DNA of 50,475 bases, taken from positions 1-50,475 of the forward strand of contig JAJFTD010000025.1 in the NCBI GenBank assembly GCA_021373255.1, read 5' to 3'. A program made the translations under genes and the position numbers. This DNA comes from a bacterium (GTDB taxonomy: Bacteria; Armatimonadota; UBA5829). This document shows, one piece after another, positions 1 through 8,107 of this stretch (position 1 is the stretch's first letter; each line of letters begins with the position of its first letter). The notes under the pieces were generated by a model. It did not search any database. It was not told the origin of the DNA and saw nothing but the letters and a program-made list of their open reading frames with translations.

Positions 1-168
1 AATATCGGCGAAGGCCCCGGGCGGGAAGTCACTCGAGTGGTGGAAGGCGGCGCAGTCGGCCTGATCGTAGACTGCCGTGGACGCACACTAACCCTCCCCG
101 ACGACACGCAGGCCAGAATCGCCAAGCTGACCGAATGGCACGAAGCCCTCGGGTTAAAAACAGACTAA
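1..168 (+). CDS. C-terminal end of a GlmL/MutL-family protein (partial)
   Basis: Frame 1 is open from the first base to a TAA at 166-168, giving 55 residues with no start in the window. The visible tail contains GPGREVTRVVEGGAVG followed by a VDCRGR-type strand and a charged helix ending in GLKTD. This resembles the C-terminus of the GlmL/MutL family, ASKHA-fold ATPases associated with B12-dependent glutamate (methylaspartate) mutase. The assignment rests on remembered family C-termini and on the next gene, which is commonly found beside glmL-like genes. The stop codon is the first unit of a heptamer repeat (166-200). With only a fragment visible, no catalytic residues can be checked. Confidence 0.5.
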   Translation, partial: NIGEGPGREVTRVVEGGAVGLIVDCRGRTLTLPDDTQARIAKLTEWHEALGLKTD

Positions 169-200
169 CGCAAAACGCGCAACGCATTAACGCATAACGT
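166..200 (+). repeat. TAA-containing heptamer run at a gene stop codon
   Basis: Five imperfect heptamers of the form NAACGCR follow each other (TAACGCA, AAACGCG, CAACGCA, then a one-base slip, TAACGCA, TAACGTA). The first unit supplies the stop codon of the upstream gene. A matching run with the same mid-array slip lies on the minus strand at 5191-5225. Confidence 0.6.
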
Positions 201-215
201 ACTTATCGAGGTCCA

Positions 216-1337
216 ATGGGAACAGCATACACTCCAGGGTTGACCATCAGCCCTGGGACAATGATAACCAAACAAAGACGCCTTCCCCTCAAGGGACAAG
301 TGCTGGTGAACGTGGGCGACCGGGTCGCGGCTGACACCGTGGTCGCGCGCACGGATATCCCGGGAGTGATCCAGACCATAAAAGTCGCGGAGCATCTCGG
401 GTTGGAGCCGCCGGAGGCTATCGCCGCCCTCACGATTCGCGAGGGTGATAAAGTCGAGTCTGGACAAGCCGTGGCAGTAAGCAAGTCATTCTTCGGGCTG
501 TTTAAGTCTGAGTGTAAGACAACATTCGGCGGGACTGTCGAGCTTATCTCGCATGCCACCGGGCACGTCGGGGTGCGGATGAAATCTTCACCTGTAGAGG
601 TTGCAGCTTATGTTGACGGTACCATTGCCGAAGTGCTCGGGAACGACGGAGTTGTGGTGCAGACCTACGGCGCGCTGGTGCAGGGCATATTTGGTGTAGG
701 CGGCGAGCGGACCGGCCGGATTACAGTGCCTGGTAAATCGCCGAACGATGCGCTCACAGAGGAGATGATCCGCAGCGAGCACGCAGGGCAGATATTAGTA
801 GGCGGCGCTGGGGTGACCCTGGGCGCTATCAAGAAAGCTGCTTCAATCGGCGTCAACGGCATCGTGGTAGGCGCGATTGTGGATACCGACCTCATAGGTT
901 ATCTCGGCCATGATATAGGAGTCGCAATCACAGGACATGAAGATATCCCTACTACCCTCATCCTCACCGAGGGGTTCGGTGATATTCGCATGGCGGACAG
1001 GACTTTTGAGCTGCTGAAGTCGCTGGATGGACGAGTCGCCTCGATCAATGGCGCTACTCAGATCAGGGCCGGAGTCATAAGGCCTGAGGTGATTGCTCCG
1101 CTTGATTCCGTTCCGATCAGCGCAGCAGGAGCATCAGGTGGGCAAACACTGGAGATAGGGACCAGCATACGTATTATTCGTGAGCCCTACTTCGGGGCGC
1201 TGGGCACTGTTACTGCACTTCCGCACGAGTTGGTGGAGGTGGAGTCGGGCGCTGTCGTCAGAATACTCGAAGCTAAGTTGGCCGATGGCGGAATGGTGGC
1301 TGTTCCACGGGCGAATGTCGAGATTATTGAAGGGTAA
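216..1337 (+). CDS. Conserved protein with C-terminal KOW-like segment, glmL neighbour
   Basis: A 373-residue protein without a signal peptide. The first 100 residues look like a lipoyl/biotinyl-type beta-barrel (LKGQVLVNVGDRVAADTVVA, and later REGDKVESGQAVAV). The middle contains a glycine-rich segment (VGGAGVTLGAIKKAASIGV). The C-terminus REPYFGALGTVTALPHELVE is a KOW-like RNA- or protein-binding strand pair. Proteins of this architecture often follow GlmL/MutL-like genes, and here it lies 48 bases after one, so a shared operon is likely. The ATG at 216 follows a GAGG element at 208-211, whose short spacing makes a weak ribosome site. Its biochemical role is not known to me; a role with the B12 mutase accessory ATPase is inference from position. 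Confidence 0.75.
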   Translation: MGTAYTPGLTISPGTMITKQRRLPLKGQVLVNVGDRVAADTVVARTDIPGVIQTIKVAEHLGLEPPEAIAALTIREGDKVESGQAVAVSKSFFGLFKSECKTTFGGTVELISHATGHVGVRMKSSPVEVAAYVDGTIAEVLGNDGVVVQTYGALVQGIFGVGGERTGRITVPGKSPNDALTEEMIRSEHAGQILVGGAGVTLGAIKKAASIGVNGIVVGAIVDTDLIGYLGHDIGVAITGHEDIPTTLILTEGFGDIRMADRTFELLKSLDGRVASINGATQIRAGVIRPEVIAPLDSVPISAAGASGGQTLEIGTSIRIIREPYFGALGTVTALPHELVEVESGAVVRILEAKLADGGMVAVPRANVEIIEG

Positions 1338-1411
1338 CCAGCGGAACAAACTGGTGCCCAGACTCGCCTTATCAAATAGTGACGCCCATTTAATGGAAAG
1401 GAACAGTCGAT

Positions 1412-2407
1412 TTGGGACTCAAAACGGTTTTTATAATTGCAGTCACCACCGCAAGGATGATCTTCCCAGGCCTGTCAGCCTTGACTCCAGTGGAGCCAAA
1501 GCCTGCTGAGGAACCTGTTACAGCTATGCGGTCAGTCATGTTTGATCTGGCGAGCGAGCAATCCATCACTCAACCACAAGCCAGTGTAACACTTCCCGAG
1601 GGATTGATGCTTGGGAAATCAGCCAAACTCCAGACCAGTGTAGTTACCCCGCCTTCTAAGCCGTCCACTGAACCTGCACAAGGTGAAGAGACGAAGGTAT
1701 TGATGAAGACCTACTGGGGAAGTTCGGAAACAGTACAACCCAAACAACCCAGCGTGAAGCAGGACACCAGTGCCGACGCGGCTGCGGTCGCACCTGCTCT
1801 ATCTGGTAGAAATTACCGAATCCTGGCGCAGTGGCCCGGTATTCAATCGGACTACGGCACCGTCATGATCAAACCGGAAGCCTCCGCTGTTGGTACTTAC
1901 ACCCTCAGCTCAAACTTTACAACGGCTACATCAGCCACGGTGGACCCTGAACAGGACTTCCTCGCGCCGGTGATCATAAGTGGAATCGACAAGAGCGTAG
2001 ACCCGGACAAACCTATCAGTGTGCAATGGAAGAGCATACCCAACGCGCTGGCGTATCTTGTGGTAGCTTATGGTGGCAATGCAAAGGAATCGATAACGTG
2101 GACTGCCGGCGCGGAGGCAGGCGCGTCGCTGGATATCGAAAGCTGGGCTATGACCCGCGAGCAGGTTACAAAATACATTGAGGACAAAGTGTTGCTACCA
2201 GCTGATGCTACAAACTGCATTATCCCTGCCAAGATATTTAAAGGCTCCACTGGCGCTATGCTGTCTATAACCGCCATCGGCACGGACAAGATTCAAGAGA
2301 ATAACGGCCTTGAAACACAGATAATTGTCCGATCGATGGCAAGCATCCCATTATTCTCTACCAAATATAAAAAAGCGGAAGAACCCTTTCCTGCTGCGCC
2401 GAAGTAG
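1412..2407 (+). CDS. Exported protein of unknown function
   Basis: A 331-residue protein beginning at TTG 1412 with a GAAAGGA ribosome site about 10 bases upstream. The first 23 residues are mostly hydrophobic and could be a signal peptide or anchor. A low-complexity Pro/Thr/Ser/Glu segment follows (about residues 27-130), then a folded region with beta-rich blocks such as PVIISGIDKSVDPDKPISVQ and ALAYLVVAYGG, which look like an immunoglobulin/fibronectin-type sandwich. I recognise no enzyme motif. It lies 74 bases after the KOW-like gene and is followed by a terminator-like hairpin at 2453-2482, so it may end the same operon. Confidence 0.65.
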   Translation: MGLKTVFIIAVTTARMIFPGLSALTPVEPKPAEEPVTAMRSVMFDLASEQSITQPQASVTLPEGLMLGKSAKLQTSVVTPPSKPSTEPAQGEETKVLMKTYWGSSETVQPKQPSVKQDTSADAAAVAPALSGRNYRILAQWPGIQSDYGTVMIKPEASAVGTYTLSSNFTTATSATVDPEQDFLAPVIISGIDKSVDPDKPISVQWKSIPNALAYLVVAYGGNAKESITWTAGAEAGASLDIESWAMTREQVTKYIEDKVLLPADATNCIIPAKIFKGSTGAMLSITAIGTDKIQENNGLETQIIVRSMASIPLFSTKYKKAEEPFPAAPK

Positions 2408-2452
2408 CCAGCGCCTCACACGCTGATAGCTACAAATTGATATTGCTTAATT

Positions 2453-2486
2453 AGGCCCACCGGTCATCCATCTGGTGGGCCTATTT
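2453..2486 (+). terminator. Stem-loop terminator
   Basis: AGGCCCACC (2453-2461) pairs perfectly with GGTGGGCCT (2474-2482) across a 12-base loop and is followed by ATTT. It separates the exported-protein gene from the regulator. Confidence 0.7.
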
Positions 2487-2530
2487 ACATGTGGTCGCAT
2501 GTGAAATATAATGTAAGTTGTCATATCAGT

Positions 2531-2545
2531 GTGACCACTGGTCAC
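2531..2545. promoter_or_regulatory. Palindrome, possible operator of the adjacent regulator
   Basis: GTGACC (2531-2536), a three-base centre, then GGTCAC (2540-2545). It lies just upstream of the preferred regulator start at 2563. An imperfect ACATG...CATGT pair lies at 2487-2502. GntR-family regulators commonly bind such short inverted repeats, so autoregulation is plausible but not shown. Confidence 0.4.
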
Positions 2546-2562
2546 CAAACTCGAGTCATAAA

Positions 2563-3678
2563 ATGCGGATATTCGACAGCGAACTACGGGTCCCTAAGTA
2601 TGTTCAGCTCAAACTCTCAATAAAACAATCTATCGAAGAAGGTAAGCTCAAGCCACATGCCAGGCTAATGTCGCGGCCGGAGATGGCGGAGGCTTATAAT
2701 GTCAGTCATATCACTGTTACAAAAGCCCTTGATGAGCTCGAGAGCGAAGGCTACCTGTACCGGCTTCACGGTAAGGGGACTTATGTCGCTGAACGCAAAC
2801 CAGCACTCAAGACGCTGTCGGTGATCATGCCGCAGTTGACTCATCCTGATAATTCAGAGGCCAATAGAGGTCCGGCGCTAGATGTCATGTTGACTTTGCT
2901 TCATTACATCGAGGATGAAGTATATTCACGAGGTTGGAGCCTCATGCTCTACATACATCGCTACGACCCGGACAGGGAGCGGGAAAACCTCCATGACGCT
3001 CTGGAACGCAAGACCGATGCCGTCATCATATTCTACTCCAACGAGCCTAAGAACAATGAATGCATCGAGGAATTGCAAGACGCCGGCATCCCTGTTGTGA
3101 TGACCGACCTGTATACAGAAAGTTTCGATGTGGATTATGTATCCACGGACAATTATTACGGGGCCTATGAGGCCACTCGTAAACTGATCGAAATGGGCTT
3201 TAAAACCGTGCATTATCTGACCGGTCACCTGGAGTCAGTGCCTCTGGCTAAGAGATGCGCGGGCTACGAAGCAGCAATGAAAGACTGTGGTAAAGCACCT
3301 GACGTGCAGTTCGTTGAGAGCATCGGCCCTGATGCAAAAGCATGGGAAGAATCCAGCCGCCGAGTGTCAAATGAAGTCCTGAAGAGCGGTGAGCCTGGTG
3401 CGTTCCTTGCTGCGTTTCCCTCATTGCTCAATGGAATATGGGCTGCTATAAAAGAAATGCACCTGGAGAACGGAAGTGTTGGTCTTGGCTGTTTTGACGA
3501 ACCCGAGATAGAGCCTCAAGCAAATGTTCGGCTGATCAAGATAGTCCAACCTCTGGAGCGAATGGCAAGAGAAAGTGTGAAAGCAGTAACCGAGCACGAT
3601 GGCTCACACACGGAAAAATTACGTATTCTTCTCAAGCCTGATATCGAGGTTGTGAATGTGGACGAAAAAGATAAATAA
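2563..3678 (+). CDS. GntR-family transcriptional regulator with LacI-type sensor domain
   Basis: About 371 residues. The N-terminus (PKYVQLKLSIKQSIEEGKL, then SRPEMAEAYNVSHITVTKAL and LHGKGTYVAE) is a GntR winged helix. The rest matches a type-1 periplasmic-binding-protein fold as in LacI/AraR sensors (DAVIIFYSNEP, GIPVVMTDLYTE, VDYVSTDNYYGAYEATRKLI, AGYEAAMKDCG). This AraR-like layout suits sugar-responsive repression. The frame is open back to a TTG at 2518, but neither start has a good ribosome site; I prefer ATG 2563 because it begins right before the conserved GntR helix and leaves the palindrome 2531-2545 in the leader. It faces the glycosidase-like gene across a shared terminator and may control it and the sugar operon beyond; that regulon is inference. 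Confidence 0.85.
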   Translation: MRIFDSELRVPKYVQLKLSIKQSIEEGKLKPHARLMSRPEMAEAYNVSHITVTKALDELESEGYLYRLHGKGTYVAERKPALKTLSVIMPQLTHPDNSEANRGPALDVMLTLLHYIEDEVYSRGWSLMLYIHRYDPDRERENLHDALERKTDAVIIFYSNEPKNNECIEELQDAGIPVVMTDLYTESFDVDYVSTDNYYGAYEATRKLIEMGFKTVHYLTGHLESVPLAKRCAGYEAAMKDCGKAPDVQFVESIGPDAKAWEESSRRVSNEVLKSGEPGAFLAAFPSLLNGIWAAIKEMHLENGSVGLGCFDEPEIEPQANVRLIKIVQPLERMARESVKAVTEHDGSHTEKLRILLKPDIEVVNVDEKDK

Positions 3679-3719
3679 GGCTAGCTTTCACTTCGGTGAT
3701 TGTCTGTAAAATGTAATCT

Positions 3720-3755
3720 GGCTGGTGCGGTATTCTGTTACTGCACCAGCCTATA
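3720..3755. terminator. Bidirectional terminator between convergent genes
   Basis: GGCTGGTGC (3720-3728) pairs with GCACCAGCC (3743-3751), followed by TATAATTT. It lies between the 3' ends of the regulator and of the glycosidase-like gene. Confidence 0.7.
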
Positions 3756-3774
3756 ATTTATAATCTACTCTGCG

Positions 3775-5028
3775 TTATGCTTCATCTTTAGCTACATCCT
3801 GCTCCCAAATCGCCTTCATTGTCTCTTCCTGGTTGGACCCATGCGGGCTGGCAGCACTGCGTGTATTTACGCGATAAAATCTGTCACCTGGATACAAATA
3901 CACAGCAAGCACATCGCGCCCTGGGGCAACCAGATGCCCGTTGGGATCGTTTTCCTTGAGCCAGTTCGTGACATAGTGAAGATACTCATTTCGATATTCT
4001 TCAGATTGGTGTGCATACCAATCGGTCTCATCATAACCCCAGGTCGTCCACGGTTCTTTGCAGGGCTGGCCTTCTTTTCCAGTGGCTCCCCAATGGTCGA
4101 AGTCCAGCAGATAAGGCACATGCTCGCATGTCCAACCACTGGGATGTAGCCCACCTGGGCTTATCCCATACATGGTATCAGCCCAACCCATCTCCAGGTA
4201 CGCCTTCTGTGGTTCGTTCAGATCCTCTCTCGGTCGCTGTGGATAAATAATATAGTCCAGCAGAAGCCTACCGTCTATTCCCGGATACTCGCGTGCTACT
4301 ACAGGACTGGCGTCTATGAGGATATAGTGTCTTCTGGCGTGTTTAGATGCATATTCTCTGATCCTCCTGATCACATCATCCCAGGTCTTGTAGCTGGGGT
4401 CACGTTCACCCATCAGGCTCATCTGGCCGAGGTGGAAGCCTTCGAACCCGGCATCTATGTATTGAGTAGCCCTGTAATAAAACCACATCTGGCTCTCAAT
4501 CCTGGTAATATCAGGAACAGAAGAATCCTTGTGCCAATGATCTACGCGCCAGCCATCGGGGAACAGCATCGCATCATAGCTGAACTTGCGCTTTTCAATC
4601 GGTTGGCCAAACTCCTCAAACACCCACGCAGGCACCTCAGGCCAGTCCGCGCTCCGGTTCATACATTCCAGAATCGCCACGTGTACAATGATATCAGGAT
4701 CAGATTCGTGCAGGTCAGTGACCATCTTCTTTGCTTTTGACCAATATGTCCCATCGCTTTCGTTCAATGGGCCGCCCCAGTCCGTCGCCGCCCGGCTGAT
4801 CAGCTTTGCACCCATATTGTTGATGCAGCGGATATCTTCATCATACTGTTCGCTCTCCCAAAGGTACTCGAACATGATCGCTCGGGATAAGTAGTTCTCC
4901 AGCACTTCCCTGGATATTCCGCCATCGAATTTATAATTACCGGTGTTGCCATTGTAGATGATATCTTTGAGTATCGTCGCCATCGAGTGATTCAGCCTCC
5001 ACGCATATTTCTGATGTCCTGTCGACAT
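3775..5028 (-). CDS. Putative glycoside-hydrolase-like TIM-barrel protein
   Basis: A 417-residue cytoplasmic protein with no signal peptide. It is rich in Trp, Tyr, His and Asp, with segments typical of sugar-active TIM barrels: an early YLSRAIMFEYLWESEQY helix, DIIVHVAILECMNRS, GFEGFHLGQMSLMGERDPS, RRHYILIDASPVVAREYPG and GRLLLDYIIYPQRP. The Glu and Asp in these strand ends are candidate catalytic residues, but I cannot assign a GH family. The first ATG (5028) has no ribosome site; ATG 4983 has a GGAGG 12 bases upstream, which is also not ideal. It lies downstream of the mannitol-1-phosphate dehydrogenase gene on the same strand and faces the GntR-family regulator, suggesting carbohydrate use. 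Function is inference. Confidence 0.6.
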   Translation of the reverse strand: MSTGHQKYAWRLNHSMATILKDIIYNGNTGNYKFDGGISREVLENYLSRAIMFEYLWESEQYDEDIRCINNMGAKLISRAATDWGGPLNESDGTYWSKAKKMVTDLHESDPDIIVHVAILECMNRSADWPEVPAWVFEEFGQPIEKRKFSYDAMLFPDGWRVDHWHKDSSVPDITRIESQMWFYYRATQYIDAGFEGFHLGQMSLMGERDPSYKTWDDVIRRIREYASKHARRHYILIDASPVVAREYPGIDGRLLLDYIIYPQRPREDLNEPQKAYLEMGWADTMYGISPGGLHPSGWTCEHVPYLLDFDHWGATGKEGQPCKEPWTTWGYDETDWYAHQSEEYRNEYLHYVTNWLKENDPNGHLVAPGRDVLAVYLYPGDRFYRVNTRSAASPHGSNQEETMKAIWEQDVAKDEA

Positions 5029-5080
5029 GACTACTATGAGTCTGCGGACCTACTGCTTTCGTCTCACAAAACGCAGACAA

Positions 5081-5119
5081 GTGTAACGCGGGACAGCCGC
5101 ACCCGCCCCGCGTTTACAC
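5081..5119. promoter_or_regulatory. Inverted repeat upstream of the glycosidase-like gene
   Basis: GTGTAACGCGGG (5081-5092) pairs with CCCGCGTTTACAC (5107-5119) with one bulged base. It sits between mtlD and the glycosidase-like gene. It may be a terminator for the upstream operon or an operator; it lacks a strong T-run on the minus strand. Confidence 0.4.
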
Positions 5120-5190
5120 CTTACATCGAAACCTCGTCCGCCTACCCGTTTGGATAATACCCCGGATTTGCGATTATGTCAATTGTTAGC

Positions 5191-5225
5191 ACGTTATGCG
5201 TTACGCGTTAATGCGTTTTGCGTTG
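5191..5225 (-). repeat. TAA-containing heptamer run forming the mtlD 3' end
   Basis: Read on the minus strand: CAACGCA, AAACGCA, one extra T, TAACGCG, TAACGCA, TAACGT. This is the same array and the same slip as at 166-200. It encodes the last residues (QNALTRNA) and the stop of the mannitol-1-phosphate dehydrogenase gene. Confidence 0.6.
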
Positions 5226-6399
5226 GTTGGGTCTGTTCACTGAGGCCACTTAGTTCATACTGTCTAACGACTTCAGCGGTAATTTCGGAGTTTTCGGGTA
5301 AGCCGCTGATCTCGTGGAGCGCACCCGCAACTCCAAGGTCACTGACAAGCTGCTGGACCTTTGGGGCTGTCCGGTCACCGGGTGGGTTAAACCTCAACGC
5401 AGCCGCAATCCCTTTGCACAGGTGCTTGGGAAATACTCCATACTCCATAGCCAGCTTTGCGCCGCCGATCAGCCTGTCTTCCGGGCCCAACTTCCTCACA
5501 GGATCGCCACCCACTCGCGCGACCTGGTCTCCCAGGGCAACGTTAGCAAACCGGTGAAGCAGGTCTTCTATGTGGGCCTGGTGATCTTCAGGCGAAAGCC
5601 CATGCTTACGCACCAACGCCTGGCCGGTCTCGGAAAGCGCCGCTCGGACTTCGCTCACGATCTCAGGATCGCTCATCGCCTGGTGGATATATTTATAACC
5701 CTTGAGATAGCCGAGATAGGCGGCAATGGCGTGTCCCGCATTGTGCGTATAGAGCTTACGATCCACGAAGCTCTGGAAGTTATCCGCAGGTTCAACTCCG
5801 GCGATCTCAGGGAAAGTGCCCTTGATGGCCGCCTTTGCCACCGGCAGATGCTTATAAGGCTCCACCACTACCAGCAGCGGGTCCTCGCGCTTCTGCTCCG
5901 CGGTCATTACCGGCACCATTCGCCCAACCACACTCTCCACGAATCCGACTTTATCGTCCAGGTAGCCGTGGCACTCCTCCGGGAGGGCTTTCTTCAGCTC
6001 AGCCTTGAGATGCTGGGCCATGTGCTGAAGATTTTCGCAGATGATAATATTGATTGGGCTTTCGACCCCAGCATCCGCGCGCGCCTTGATACCGGCTGCG
6101 ATAGTCGGAGCGATGCGGGGAAGTATATTTGCGCCTACAGCGGTGCATATAAGATCAGCCGTGCGAATCTCCTCCGCAACAGCCGGCACGTCTAATCCAC
6201 TTACCGCCCGAACATTAGTGACCGTGACAGTCCACGGCTCCTCACATGCGATCCTTATGGGGTAAGACCGGCGCTGATTAATCAGGTCAACAAGCTCCTG
6301 CACTACATCTACGAACACGACTTCAAGGCCGGACTCAGTAAACAACTGCGCAGCAAATCCCCGGCCTATATTACCTGCTCCAAATTGAATTGCTTTCAA
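5194..6399 (-). CDS. mtlD: Mannitol-1-phosphate 5-dehydrogenase
   Basis: A 401-residue NAD-dependent polyol dehydrogenase that interconverts mannitol 1-phosphate and fructose 6-phosphate. The N-terminal Rossmann motif FGAGNIGRGFAAQLF is diagnostic of the MtlD family. The C-terminal helical domain carries the conserved KLYTHNAGHAIAAYLG segment, whose Lys, Asn and His belong to the catalytic site. Length is close to the usual 380-400. Translation starts at TTG 6399 with AGGAG about seven bases upstream, overlapping the stop of the isomerase gene. The last residues come from a heptamer repeat, so the C-terminus is probably not functional. It is the third gene after PfkB and the isomerase, linking fructose 6-phosphate to mannitol phosphate. 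Confidence 0.88.
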   Translation of the reverse strand: MKAIQFGAGNIGRGFAAQLFTESGLEVVFVDVVQELVDLINQRRSYPIRIACEEPWTVTVTNVRAVSGLDVPAVAEEIRTADLICTAVGANILPRIAPTIAAGIKARADAGVESPINIIICENLQHMAQHLKAELKKALPEECHGYLDDKVGFVESVVGRMVPVMTAEQKREDPLLVVVEPYKHLPVAKAAIKGTFPEIAGVEPADNFQSFVDRKLYTHNAGHAIAAYLGYLKGYKYIHQAMSDPEIVSEVRAALSETGQALVRKHGLSPEDHQAHIEDLLHRFANVALGDQVARVGGDPVRKLGPEDRLIGGAKLAMEYGVFPKHLCKGIAAALRFNPPGDRTAPKVQQLVSDLGVAGALHEISGLPENSEITAEVVRQYELSGLSEQTQPTQNALTRNA

Positions 6400-6408
6400 A
6401 ACGAACTC

Positions 6409-6945
6409 CTAATCCTCTACCCTCTGAATATCCGGGTCGGTAAATATATCTGACTCATCCCGGCTCTTGGTGGAGAATTCTGACACTACAGCGCCTTCAT
6501 CCCCTGCCTGGAACCAATGAAGAGTGTTAGGCACAAGAGTATACTGCTCTCCCGGCTTGAGCATCACCTCATGCCACACCGTGTATGCGCTCTCGCGACC
6601 CGCGGGGGGCTTGCACGCCGGGTTTTCAGTCTTCTCGCCGGATACATAGAGATAAACGGTGCCCCATCGGCAGCGGAACGTCTCTTCCTTGCCGGGTTCT
6701 CCCTCTACTGGCGGATGCCTGTGCTCGGGACACGTCTGGTGAGGCAGCAGAGCCATTTCTTTGGCGCACACCCGGGCGGTATTCACATAAACGATAATCT
6801 CCAAACCCGTATTCTCAACATCTCTAAGCCCAAAGTCGGCGATCTCCATATTTTCGATCTCATCAGGCCGAAGCACTATCTGGGCCTTGCGGTATATCTC
6901 GACGGCTTTAGCGCGAGTTTGATCAAAGACTTCTTTACTCAGCAT
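6409..6945 (-). CDS. D-lyxose/D-mannose isomerase, cupin type
   Basis: A 178-residue protein of the D-lyxose ketol-isomerase family, cupin enzymes that interconvert D-lyxose and D-xylulose and often D-mannose and D-fructose. The metal site is visible: His residues in CPEHRHPP, a Glu in KEETF, and a later His in NTLHWFQAG. The conserved YTLVPNTLHWFQAGDEG strand closes the barrel. It starts with TAATG overlap on the kinase stop codon, and its ribosome site (GGAGGTG) lies inside the kinase 3' end, so the two are translationally coupled. Substrate choice between lyxose and mannose cannot be read from sequence; the mtlD neighbour slightly favours mannose/fructose. Confidence 0.8.
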   Translation of the reverse strand: MLSKEVFDQTRAKAVEIYRKAQIVLRPDEIENMEIADFGLRDVENTGLEIIVYVNTARVCAKEMALLPHQTCPEHRHPPVEGEPGKEETFRCRWGTVYLYVSGEKTENPACKPPAGRESAYTVWHEVMLKPGEQYTLVPNTLHWFQAGDEGAVVSEFSTKSRDESDIFTDPDIQRVED

Positions 6946-7901
6946 TATGACACCTCCAGCAGCTCTGCATTGTTCATATATTCAATAGTCTCATCCCAGC
7001 TCTTTGCACCTGTGCTCGAACCCATCGATGAGGCGCATATAGATCCTGTGGCATTACCAAGCCTGGCACACTGCTCTATGTCAAATCCCTTGACTACACC
7101 TGCCAAAAATCCGCCAATAAATGAGTCGCCGGCACCGCATGTGTCGACCACATTGGTCTTAAACGCAGGCAGATGCACATGCTCTTTAGCGTTGGCAACA
7201 TAACAACCTTCACCGCCCATTTTGAGGCCGATGGTCTTCACGCCATGATCCATAAAGAATTTGGCGATATCTGCAGGTGACTCCTGTCCGGTCATCAGGC
7301 TGGCTTCATCGATGCTGGGCAGGAAGTAATCGAGGTATGGCAGCGAAGGTTTGAGTGTGGCGAACGCATCGATCTCGCCATTCCACACCGTATCAAGGCA
7401 AGTCATAACGCCTTTCTCATGTGCGCGGCGGAGGATTTCAGCGGTGGGCTTGCCGTCCAATGCAGGCATAACGAATGATCCTCCGATATGGAGAATGCGC
7501 GAGTTTTCTATTATCGAGAAATCAACATCGTCAATGCAGTACGACCCGTTTGCCCCGACGTAATGGAAGAAAGCTCTCTCTCCGTCCGGCGCGACCATAA
7601 CAAACGAGAACGACGTGTTAAGTTTGTCATCGCGCTTCATACCGCTTATGTCGATGTTGCTCTTCTGAAGGCTGGACAGTATAAAATCACCAAAAATATC
7701 GTTACCAACCTTACCGAGCGTCGCGACATTCAGGCCAAGTTTGGCAAGCACCATTCCGGTATTGCTCGCGCACCCGCCGGTAGCAAGCTCAATGCTTTCC
7801 ACCATTTCGAGCTGTCTCCAGGCCGGTATATTCTTTATCGGTTTACCAAGAGTATCTGCGACAAATATGCCCACACATGCTACATCAGTCTGTGACTTCA
7901 T
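6945..7901 (-). CDS. PfkB-family carbohydrate kinase
   Basis: About 318 residues. The ribokinase/PfkB fold is clear from GGCASNTGMVLAKLGLNV near the N-terminus and the C-terminal signature VVDTCGAGDSFIGGFLAG with the catalytic Asp in GAGD. The enzyme phosphorylates a sugar or nucleoside with ATP in the cytoplasm; fructose or xylulose would fit the isomerase next to it. The open frame reaches GTG 7919, but ATG 7901 has GGAGGAAG at the correct distance and is preferred. It is the first gene of the three-gene operon behind the promoter at 7977-8005. Confidence 0.85.
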   Translation of the reverse strand: MKSQTDVACVGIFVADTLGKPIKNIPAWRQLEMVESIELATGGCASNTGMVLAKLGLNVATLGKVGNDIFGDFILSSLQKSNIDISGMKRDDKLNTSFSFVMVAPDGERAFFHYVGANGSYCIDDVDFSIIENSRILHIGGSFVMPALDGKPTAEILRRAHEKGVMTCLDTVWNGEIDAFATLKPSLPYLDYFLPSIDEASLMTGQESPADIAKFFMDHGVKTIGLKMGGEGCYVANAKEHVHLPAFKTNVVDTCGAGDSFIGGFLAGVVKGFDIEQCARLGNATGSICASSMGSSTGAKSWDETIEYMNNAELLEVS

Positions 7902-7976
7902 TGTTGGCTCTTCCTCCACGACTGCACACAGGAGCAGGTTTGCGAATATGTTTAGTTCTGTGTGCCCAGTGTTCGC

Positions 7977-8005
7977 ATGCTAGCATCAGATGAGACAATT
8001 GTCAA
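7977..8005 (-). promoter_or_regulatory. Sigma-70 promoter of the sugar operon
   Basis: On the minus strand a perfect -35 TTGACA (8005-8000), a 17-base spacer and a -10 TAGCAT (7982-7977). Transcription would begin near 7970, about 70 bases before the kinase start. Confidence 0.65.
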
Positions 8006-8107
8006 GCCAAAAGGGGCTGCGGTAGAGGACTTACCAGATTGACATACTAGTTGATGCAGTCAAACAAGGCTGCATGTGCGAATCGCACATTGAGGAATGA
8101 ACCGTCA

